A stretch of DNA of 64,000 nucleotides. It comes from Anaspis maculata. Lineage: Eukaryota > Arthropoda > Insecta > Coleoptera > Scraptiidae. The stretch lies in NCBI GenBank assembly GCA_949128115.1, contig OX421966.1, positions 36,969,042 through 37,033,041 of the forward strand, written 5' to 3'. Every line of letters begins with the position of its first letter. Position 1 is the first letter of the stretch. Positions 55,241 to 64,000 of this stretch are shown piece by piece. Both the position numbers and the translations under genes were made by a program. Under the pieces are notes generated by a model that saw nothing but the letters and a program-made list of their open reading frames with translations, did not search any database and was not told the origin of the DNA.

Positions 55241-55449
55241 CTGTGTGCAGTTTTTCAGAAATTCTCGTTTTAGAAATTACCCAAGTGCAGTATTTGACCA
55301 ATGTGACGTGACAGAGTCTTGTCGCAAACATTCCCGCTGAATTCATCACCAGCCACGGCCTGTACATATGCTAAATACATGACGTGGCCTTAACATAACC
55401 TCACTAGTCAACATTCCAAGTAGAATTTTTGAATTAAAACCAGCACATA
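55241..55449. promoter_or_regulatory. Probable divergent promoter region
   Basis: About 200 bp between the 5' exon of the small coiled-coil gene (-) and the SLC33A1 start codon (+). No TATA box or named motif is recognised. The call rests on the head-to-head arrangement alone. Confidence 0.35.
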
Positions 55450-56358
55450 ATGGAAAAAAGCTCCTTACGCAACCGCGCCCGAGCACAAGCCTCCATGGAA
55501 AACGGTGACGTACCTCTAATCGTGCAGGCCAAGGGTTGGAAGAGCGACTGGCGAAACATGGCCCTGCTGCTTTGCCTCTATACACTGCAGGGCATCCCTC
55601 TGGGACTGAGCTCTGCCATTCCGATGATACTGCAACACAAAGGCGTCAGTTACCAGCAGCAGGCCGAGTTCAGCTTCGTGACGTGGCCCTTCAGCTTGAA
55701 GCTCTTGTGGGCTCCGCTGGTCGATACAATTTACTCCTCTCGGGTAGGAAGAAGAAAAACGTGGCTGATTCCGACGCAGTATCTTATAGGTGCTTTCATG
55801 CTGCTGTTGAGCGGACACGTGGATCAGTGGCTGGGCAGCGACGGTGTGGCTCCCAACATTGGAATCTTGACTTTACTCTTCTTCTTGTTGAATTTCCTTG
55901 CGGCCACGCAAGACATAGCCGTGGACGGTTGGGCGCTGACCATGCTCAAGAAGGAAAATGTCGCACACGCTTCCACCTGCAACAGCATGGGTCAGACTGC
56001 AGGGTTCTTTCTGAGTTACGTAGTTTTTATGTCTCTGGAGTCGGCCAATTTTTGTAATATGTATTTGAGGAATGAACCTAGCGATGAAGGTAATTTTTCT
56101 TTTTTCATCAAGAATTGAGTTTGGGTTAATTGTGAATTTTCAGGGATCGTGACTCTGACAGGATTTTTGTATTTTTGGGGATGGATTTTCATTGCTGTTA
56201 CATCTCTAGTGGCATTCCTGAAGAGAGAAATTGAGCCGAGAGGTGGAGATCATGAAGTTGCTCAAGACAAGGACATTCAGACAGCGTACAAGTCTCTCAA
56301 GGATATTTTAATGCTAAGGCCTATAAGGATGTTAGTGCTTATTTTGTTGACATGTAAG
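55450..56358 (+). CDS. SLC33A1: Acetyl-CoA transporter 1, first two coding exons
   Basis: SLC33A1 (AT-1) imports acetyl-CoA into the endoplasmic reticulum lumen, where it supports lysine and sialic-acid acetylation. Exon 1 (55450-56089) and exon 2 (56144-56358) join through a GTAATT donor and TTTTCAG acceptor into 285 codons, about half of the usual 550. A hydrophilic cytosolic N-terminus is followed by the first membrane helix and the family signature LQGIPLGLSSAIPMILQ. Then come WPFSLKLLWAPLVD, VGRRKTWLIPTQYLIG, LNFLAATQDIAVDGWALTML and NSMGQTAGFFLSYV. Exon 2 adds FLYFWGWIFIAVTSLVAF and a cytosolic loop. Exon 2 ends at AAG|GTAAGT. Later exons are not in the window, so the next intron exceeds 7.6 kb. 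Confidence 0.92.
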
Positions 56359-56518
56359 GTAAGTTGTCGGTAATACCTAAAAAGTGGAGAGTTATTCTTA
56401 AAAGTGTGTAAATTACACTTTGTCCTAATGGAAATTCAGATAAGATTTACTCAATAATTTTCACACTTTATAGAATAACGTAGTATCATCCCAGGTAGTA
56501 TTTACCTGCTACTAGGTA

Positions 56519-57488
56519 CACTCGGCAGCAAAAATAGCGCCCACTTGATTCATAACGAAAACGACTATTTGCTTGGCCTGCTCTACCATAGCGGATAGGT
56601 ATGTCCTTGAGATGGATATGGCAATAACGCCCTTCTAGAGGACTAAGTAAACAAACCGGGTGTTGGTTCGACGGCCTTTTGTGTTCTTTCTACCACCACA
56701 TTGAAACGAGGGTCGAGTACACTTAACGGCTACATTGTAAAGCCTTTTTACAACCACGGAACAAACTCTGTTGCCTTCTACTCACGATGATTAGTCCCGA
56801 CCGAGGGGGTAATTTCCCTCACTTCATACTTATAGTTTCACTTGCAGTTGAATTGTTTACGTCGTACTACTCTTCTATGCGGTGCCCATCTCAGGCTCAC
56901 ACACAACATTGCGCAACATTGTTTTGTTGGTAAGTCATGAGTCACTCTACCCCGTACCTGCTCTAATTTTCCACTGAAGTGATGTAGGCAACCAACAATA
57001 CAACATCATCCAGAAACTGAAACTGTTCTGAACTGTTCCTTCTTTTTTTTGCAAAAATTTCTGGATAATCCAGGATAATCCGCAAATTTTATTTTAGATT
57101 ATCATTCCACACGTCATTCTAAGTGATTTGCCTATATTCATTCGTTTCGATTTGCGTGTGGCTGTTAAGTGTCATGGACCCCAAAACGATATTTAAATAC
57201 TTTGTGTTTAGGTTGCAACGTGTATGCTTAATCACTGAAAAGTAAAATGCTGCACAAAAGTTTCAAGTCAAATACTAGAGGTGCAAAATGGCGAGTCCGG
57301 TCCTTTTCGCACTTACCATTGTTGAGCGTTTGAATGGTTCATTGAAGGACACCATAATGATTGAAAAGGATAGCATTGCTTTATTCATTTCAGGTACTAC
57401 TACTACTACTGCCTGCTGCGGTAGAGCAGGCCAAGCAAATAGTCGTCTTCGTCATAAATCAAGTGGGCGCTATTTTTGCTGCCGAGTG
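56519..57488. mobile_element. TA-flanked TIR element in the SLC33A1 intron
   Basis: The ends begin CACTCGGCAGCAAAAATAGC and finish with the inverse, ending CTGCCGAGTG, with TA at 56517-56518 and 57489-57490. The inverted match runs about 80 bp, through CGACTATTTGCTTGGCCTGC. The interior of about 800 bp shows no transposase. A non-autonomous Tc1/mariner-type element. Confidence 0.75.
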
Positions 57489-57490
57489 TA

Positions 57491-60381
57491 CAACACATAG
57501 ACACAAAGTAGCATACAAGTTTTAATTCATTATGGTGGGTGCAAGGCCACAAGTTCCCAACCACGAGTCAAAAAAAAACGACCTACTATTCTTTATTGGA
57601 TTGTAAGAGGTATTAGTTTCTTTATCGTGATGTTACTTGGATCTTTGCCTGGATCAAAAAGTCAATAGTATCTTGAGAATAATTTTACAATATTTCGATT
57701 TTGAAGAAGAAGCTCCATTCTAATTTTTTGTACAGTGGGTCTTTTTTCTTCGATTTATGAATTAGAGTTAGCTATGGAAGTGGAAACGTATATCCGCCAC
57801 TTGATCGCGTTGCCTGGCCGACCGCCTCAAGAGCGGAATTTGAATCAAGTCGCGGACATACGTTTTTCTTTTCACAGGTAACTAATTTACAATTGAAAAA
57901 AATATATAAAAAGCACCTGGTCTATAACCTGCTATATCAAGTCTCTTTAATATGAAAATTCAAAAAAATTCAATTGTTTTCAAATTATTATTCAAAGCCC
58001 GTTATAAATTAATTATGAATGCAAATACCTATGAAACGACATGCTTATTCTTTATTACTGTCCTTCAAACTTTCTTTTGTTTCCAACAGCTCTAATCAAA
58101 ACAAGTCTTATCTCGACTGAAATTTTTGTCATGAAATTAAATGACAAATTAATTAGTAGAAATGCATACTGATGCAATCAGATTAGATACAAACTGATTC
58201 TGATTGTGACTGCTAAAAACTAGTAATCGGCTTAAATAATATATACAGGGTCCTGCAACTCTCGTCAGGCGTGCGTCAGGCTTTCCTAGCGGCCTTCCGG
58301 TACGAGACTGAAAGAAGTTTGAAACATAAAATTATTGTTTTGGAAATATCTACGACATCAAATTATCTTGAAAATACAGAGTGTCTAATTTCTGCGCTAT
58401 AACAAAAACGCAATTTTTTTTGAACAAAATGGTTTATTTACTTTTGAATTTCTATTTCATTTTCTTGTCCAGCCCACGGATTCCAGCCTTTCAAGCTCTA
58501 TTGCTAGTGTGTTCTTGTTTCTTTAGTTTGTGAAAGCGCTACTAAAAATTAACGGAATACCCGAGGCCCTCGTAAATGGCGGAGAAATTCCTGGAGATAT
58601 GGAATAATCCCTATTTTATTTAGAAATCCTTTTCCCTCTTTCATTTTAGTGTCCTACCCCCTAAACTTCAAAGTTCCCGAGATAATCGATCATTTTGATA
58701 AAAATTGTTTCATTTATATAATTATGTAGTAGGTTCACTTGTACTGTGACTCTAGTTGGCTGAGCAAATTTTCTACTTTAGCAGTGTAGGCTTGCCGTCT
58801 TTTTACCTGGTGTGGAACTGACTTCTCTAGAAGTGAAGTTATATTTCTCATCAAATCGATATTAAAATCTTGGAAAACTGACCTTGTCATACGTGGAAAT
58901 GCAACTAGAGGGGCGCAGAGCTGTATTACCGTCATTTAGACACCAGAACCTCACGGGACCGCCTTCAATTTAAGTCAACTTGACGGCGGCCATTCAAGGC
59001 CGACAGAAACTCGTCCCGCGAAGCTCCAAAATGAAAGCAAATTGCAAACTGAAGGTACTCACATGAATTTCGGTCCACTACGCAACTTTGAGCGGCTGGG
59101 TTTTTTGAAATTCGCTTCAATTAACTTTTTACACGTAAATCCTGCTGCAACAGCAGGCCTGCTGGAGTGTTCTTTGTCTTGCCAATAGTTCTTCATGCTT
59201 CGGCGTGTTTTTTCGACCGCAAGAGGTGACCCCTTTTTTTGGACGAAGGCCTAGTATTTTTTTTTAGTTTGAATCAACCTAAAGTTGAACCAGCTTCGAG
59301 AGGTTAGAAATATTTTTAACACCTGTCAAATGTCAAAGCTGCTTTGATTTATTTGTTCATTGGCAAAAATTAAAAACAGGTCGAAAAATACTACATTTTC
59401 CAATGTAGAAAATTGAATTTTAACATGTAGTTTGTCGCATTCTGTTGTATGAAGTTGTCTTATACTTTTGTAACATATCTACATAATTTTGTATATAATG
59501 CTTACCTGCATATATGTTCCAACGCCGCAAAGCATAAGAAATAAACTTTCTATTCTATTTTATTCAATAAAATAGAAAAAAGCGTCAGACATCACGTCCC
59601 GCAAAAATATTCCGTTTTTCTGCCGAGGAAATGCGTACAAAATGTGTTCCAAAAGTGGGCTGAACGACGAACGCTAAATGAAGCCAGAGCAGCCAACCGC
59701 AAAATTTTAGGTATTTTCTGTATTCCAGATTTGGAAACCTGAAAACAAAATCTCACAGCCGACTAGAATCGCGGTACAAGTGAACATACTATAGTACGAT
59801 TCAAATGAAATGGCCTCTCAGGCGGCTGTGTTTTTTTGACATTTGCTTTAGAAATATTGTGTTTTCGGAGTCCGGGTAGATTTTATATGGTAGTCTATCA
59901 TCACCATCGGACGTTAACAAATTGATGAAAAGCTTTTATTTTGAACTCGGTTCAACTTGAAAAATGCTTCATTTCTAGCTCAAATGTCAATTCTCACAGC
60001 CGCCCGAGATGCCATTTCATTTGAATGGTTCTAGAATTGTATTTTCAATGTTCTCAATAGGCCGTGACATAGAAAACCATACCTATGCCAAAAATATACG
60101 CACCTATCAGTTTGACAGCTCTAAAATTTTCATCTACTTTGGTTTAACAATTGACACTTTTAAGCGGCGCCGAAAAGGCGCATATTGTTCAACCGCTTTT
60201 CAGCCAATAGAAGTCGGTAGAAGAATCAACTCTACCAGTTTCTACTGCGTTCAACCCTAGAGTGATTCGAAAGGGCTGTGATTTCCGCCATTTCTCCTTT
60301 CCGAAGGCGTCGCGTGGCGAGAGTCCCAGGCTACCACAGAGTCAGGCAACTAATTAGACATTTTATTGCTACTACGAGTAC
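57491..60381. other. Intronic DNA, mostly unassigned
   Basis: Presumed SLC33A1 intron. A 66-codon - strand ORF at 58735-58935 ends NLLSQLESQYK but has no recognised domain. An inverted repeat of about 45 bp (CAAATGAAATGGC...CACAGCCG) spans 59799-60026. An isolated TACAGGGT motif lies at about 58245. No SLC33A1 exon was recognised. Confidence 0.45.
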
Positions 60382-60594
60382 ATCCCGTTCACTTTTTATT
60401 TTCAGTAAAACAAGTTTTTGGAGCAAAAATTAAGTAACAAGCTGGAGCGCTGACACGATACGGCCGATGGCCGCCGATAGTTTCGCTCCAAAACTTTGTA
60501 GGTGCCATCAGCCGTAGCCGTACGCCCCGCCCAGCTTGTCACTTTATTTTTGCTCCAAAAAGTCATTTTACTGAAAATAAAAAGTGAACGGGAT
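60382..60594. mobile_element. MITE (213 bp) with long TIRs
   Basis: ATCCCGTTCACTTTTTATT and its inverse at the right end open inverted repeats of about 75 bp that also include TTTTTGGAGCAAAAAT and AAGCTGG. The spacer is about 60 bp. Non-coding. Confidence 0.7.
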
Positions 60595-60722
60595 ATAGAA
60601 GGTAGGCGCGAACGTCGCGACGATTCGCGAAGTGTCACGTGTCAAACATTTTTATTATTAGGAGCTAGAATTTCGAATTTCCGAGCAATGATTAGGGCAA
60701 AGTAGATAGAAAAATATAACAG

Positions 60723-61232
60723 TGTCATAAAAGGGACCTAAAGCCACACATTTTACAGTAACAATTCCACCACCATTCCCTTCCTTATGCGATTTTGAGT
60801 CGATGTAGGTACGGGAGAATGCGATTTACTTACGTTAACTATTCCATTTTCGCACTTGAACATCGCCCAGTTTCCTTACTCGTCGCCACTTCATTCTCGC
60901 TGTTCTTGAGCTGTATTGTTGCTTCTTGAGCTGTATAGTTGCTTGCCTATCAACTACCTATTTTTCGCGACTTTCTTCTCCTTTTCTGTGTTTTATTTCT
61001 CCTGTCCTGCAATGAGCAATGTCGAAATGTCGCACGTAGTGGTCGGCTAGCTACCAAACGCTGACAGTTGTTAATGAAACGTCAGTGGGCGATGTTCAAG
61101 TGCGAAAATGGAATAGTTAACGTAAGTAAATCGCATCATTCCGTATCTACATCGACTCAAAATTGCATAAGAAAGAGAATGATGGAAGAATCGTTACTGA
61201 AAAATGTGCGGCTTTGGGTCCCCTTTATGACA
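60723..61232. mobile_element. Inverted-repeat element (510 bp)
   Basis: TGTCATAAAAGGGACC at the left is matched by GGTCCCCTTTATGACA at the right. The arms are about 150 bp and include GCGATTTACTTACGTTAAC and GTTCAAGTGCGAAAATGG. Non-coding MITE-like element. Confidence 0.7.
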
Positions 61233-61248
61233 TGGTCACCAAATAATA

Positions 61249-61858
61249 CAGGGTGTTTGCAAACTTGGGGTAGAAAATTGAAGCGCAGTTAGGGAAATGC
61301 TTCAAAAGTATTAGAAAAATGTAAGGCTTCAATTTTTGGAAATACGGAGGGTCAAAAGGTGGTCCTTCGATCCCCTCTATTTTCGTTATTTTGAAAGATT
61401 TTAGAAAAACTTTCCAACATACCGAAGAGCAATGTTTTTGAACCTTTGAATGTGTTTTGTTATTTCATTTACTATACAGGGTGACGCGTGAATCCTGAAA
61501 ATCCAGTTTCCTTCAAAAATGCATGCAAAAAATTTTATATAGGGGGGACTATTTGTGTTATTTGTTGCTCTACATCAGTTTTATGACCTTTTCACGAGCA
61601 TTTTCGAGGGGAAATAAATTTCTAGGATCCATGACTCACCCTGTACACTAAACAGAATTACAAAACAGTTTGTGAGGCTCAAAAAATTTGATGTTTGGTC
61701 TGATGAAAAAAATTCGATAAATTCTTTTCAAATAACGAAAATAGAAGGCGTTTGACCCTCCATATTTCCAAAAATAAAAATCTTTTTTTTTCAAAATTTT
61801 TCTGGCGCTTTTGGAGCATTTCCTTACCTTCTATTCAGTTTTCTACCCCAGCTCGTTA
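61249..61858. mobile_element. Fold-back element with a second element nested in its spacer
   Basis: Inverted arms run from GGGGTAGAAAATTGAA (61264) through GGAGGGTCAAA to about 61410, with the inverse at about 61730-61851. Inside, 61475-61645 starts TACAGGGTGACGCGTGAATCC-like and ends with the inverse, ending CTCACCCTGTA: a separate element of about 170 bp. Neither is coding. Confidence 0.6.
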
Positions 61859-62413
61859 AGTTGAAGACCATTCATGTAGCTTTCACAAGAGACTTGAATG
61901 GTAATTTTCTTCCAGAGAATAAGGTTACTGGAACTGAAAGAGAACTGTGTTATTTGACCAATATTCCGGCCACCTTAAACTTAATTTGAATTCTGTTCTT
62001 TGCTTCATGTAATGATTTTATTTTTATTGAAATTTAGCTCTGCTATTTTTTTGTGGGCTCCACTAATAGTCCAGTCAAATCAAGCAAAAATCGAGTCAAA
62101 CCGGAAATAAATTCGAAAGTTGACGAAATTTGGTGGATCGATGCAGAATTCAACGTAGAGTAACATACTGCAATTCCCGGGAATTTCAAGGCTTGGATTC
62201 TTTTTTAGGACCAATAAAAGAGCGCCATCCTTGAAAATTTTCGTTTTTTCCTGAATAACTTGTAAACTATCACCTTTAGAACACAACTACCCGCAAAGCG
62301 AATGTAGCCTGTTCAATTCCCAAGAGATCAGTACTAAATTCATTGCTTTGTGGTCAATAGTCTCTGAGATACACCGGCTGCAAAGATGCAGTGAAAATTA
62401 CTCAAAATTGATT
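61859..62413. other. Spacer, nothing recognised
   Basis: AT-rich sequence between two fold-backs. The ORF at 62080-62286 (-) has no domain. Confidence 0.4.
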
Positions 62414-63350
62414 TCCGGATTTTACGCATCAATTTTCATAATGTCAGTTCTGGGGCTGTAAAGTGGACAGCGATGGGCGGATTTTGATGTGTTTTACATG
62501 TCTGGAAAGCCTATTCAACATTCGGTGGCACATTTCTGTCTAGGAGTCGCTAACTTCAAAATGGTACTTTTCCTCGACCTTTGAAATCGATGCTTGATGT
62601 CCCAAAGAATCCCCAAAAATCAATTTTTTTCTAACCATGCCATTTGCTTCATTTTGCAAGTAGGGCAAAACCATCCAGGGAATAGTTGGAGAATTGAAGA
62701 CCAAAAAAACAACATGCTTCGGAATCTTGTTCCTAGTGATGGTTCCTGAGTTATATGGGTTGGAAGACTAAAACGACCTATTTAGACAAAAATAGGTAGT
62801 CCAGACACTAACTGCTGATTACTGTGAGGACCTTGCATTTGAGGTGTAAGATGCCACTTGGCAGACGTGGAAAATACATAAGTATCTTTAATACGTCTGC
62901 TAAGTGGCATTTTGTATCATCAGATGCAAGGTCCGTGCAGTATTCAGTAGTTGGTGTCCGGACCAGCTCTCTTTTTTCCAAATAGGTCGTTTCAGTCTTC
63001 CAACCCATATAACTCAGGAACCATCACTAGGAACAAGATTCCGAAGCATGTTGTTTTTTTGGTCTTCAATTCTCCAACTATTCCCTGGATGGTTTTGCCC
63101 TACTTGCAAAATGAAGCAAATGGCATGGTTAGAAAAAAAAAAGATTTTTGGGGATTCTTTGGGACATCAAGCATCGATTTCAAAGGTCGAGGAAAAGTAC
63201 CATTTTGAAGTTAGCGACTCCTAGACAGAAATGTGCCACCGAATGTTGAATTGGCTTTCCAGACATGTAAAACCCATCAAAATCCGCCCATCGCTGTCCA
63301 CTTTACAGCCCCAGAACTGACACTATGCAAATTGTTACGTGAAATCCGGA
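62414..63350. mobile_element. Fold-back element, 0.94 kb near-perfect palindrome
   Basis: TCCGGATTTTACG and its counterpart CGTGAAATCCGGA mark the ends. The inverted arms of about 455 bp (GTCAGTTCTGGGGCTGTAAAG, CCACCGAATGTTGAA, TCCTGGATGGTTTTGCCC and others) meet near 62877 with almost no spacer. ORFs on both strands within it are by-products of the symmetry. Confidence 0.75.
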
Positions 63351-64000
63351 GATAATAGTCCGGACGTTAGGGGGAACCACCCTGCATTTTAGGGTTAAAA
63401 CATGCCAGTTGGTATAGTTGTTCCATGAACTATAATCTTCCGATTCAGAAGTGTAGAGATCAGCAGCAGACGTGCAGGCTCTGTGTGCAGAGTGAAGAAG
63501 GAAAAAGAAGAAGGAAAAATGGTAACTCATAAACCAAAAGAGGTAGAGTCGTCTAAGTCGGCATTTATATCCCGATGTTCATGGCAATGAAATTCCATCA
63601 AATCATTTTCAAATATCCCGAAGCATTTCTGGAATATTCTGGAACACTCGTTTTTTTTTCATAAAAATTCAATTTTTGGGTGAATCAATGAATTTTGAAA
63701 GTATATGAGTGAAACTTGGTAGTTCTTCATTCAGGGATGTGATCAATTGAAAATAATCGGTAGCCAGTGCCTAGGCCTTCTACTTCCAGAAAAAAGACAT
63801 TTAACTTTTTTCCTTTCGCAGGCAGCCATCTTGCGTCAACTATTCAACTATTTGCAGAATAATCAAGGAAGTGACTGGTTATTATAAAGTTGGTGAGGTA
63901 CAACCATTTTACCCCAAAAAAAGTAACAGCGACATTAGGAACTGCCTTCTTGTAGAATAAACATTGTCATTCGAGATGTTCATGATTTTACAGACTTTCT
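63351..64000. other. Right edge, nothing recognised
   Basis: No gene or repeat recognised. AGCCATCTTGCG lies at about 63825. Confidence 0.4.

Noticed and set aside
55516..56057. Alternative frames (55516-55818 minus, 55536-56057 plus)
   Set aside because: Shadows of SLC33A1 exon 1, whose frame has clear family motifs and membrane helices.
58735..58935. 66-codon minus-strand ORF as a gene
   Set aside because: Protein-like ending but no domain, splice site or poly(A) support; left as unassigned intronic sequence.
62904..63224. Overlapping plus-strand ORFs as genes
   Set aside because: They lie in the right arm of a palindrome and are mirrored by non-coding left-arm sequence.

Overview
This window is animal nuclear DNA, almost certainly from an insect. 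Host genes are split by short GT-AG introns (48 to about 80 nt is common), and more than half of the sequence is transposon-derived. The order is not determined; the transposon mix would suit a beetle or another large-genome insect, but that is a guess. Only one host gene can be followed over most of its length.

Host genes. A receptor-type guanylate cyclase with a nitrate/nitrite-sensing (NIT) ectodomain runs on the + strand from 24145 to 29303: twelve exons, 554 codons, one GC-AG intron, first exon(s) not found. A coiled-coil protein gene converges on it from the - strand (29553-30480). At 55.1-56.4 kb a small coiled-coil gene on the - strand and the acetyl-CoA transporter SLC33A1 on the + strand are divergently arranged; only the first two coding exons of SLC33A1 are seen, followed by a transposon-filled intron running to the window end. 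A single THAP-type zinc-finger exon lies at 52391-52461, and a possible small one-pass membrane protein at 23197-23388 (-).

Transposons. A complete Tc1/mariner-type element (7697-11148, TA duplications) carries long, internally duplicated terminal inverted repeats and a 352-codon transposase that is open only if three introns are removed. From 12.1 to 22.8 kb there is a chain of large fold-back elements, each bounded by TA, nested and abutting, with a degraded Tc1 copy and a degraded DUF4817/mariner-type transposase inside. Non-LTR retrotransposons lie at 31685-36626 (+, RNase H-bearing, 12-bp target duplication) and about 43671-47560 (-, no RNase H). Broken Ty3/gypsy pieces are at 48655-50141 (gag-protease) and 37931-38520 (integrase tail), and a likely solo LTR is at 2405-2876. 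Many smaller inverted-repeat elements fill 56-64 kb.

The strangest block is 38893-41821: two inverted 232-bp arrays of a 16-bp unit enclose about 2.4 kb of a degenerate roughly 40-bp repeat that cycles through six subtypes, giving a higher-order repeat of about 235 bp. I cannot assign it to a known element class. All calls come from reading the sequence; no database search was possible.
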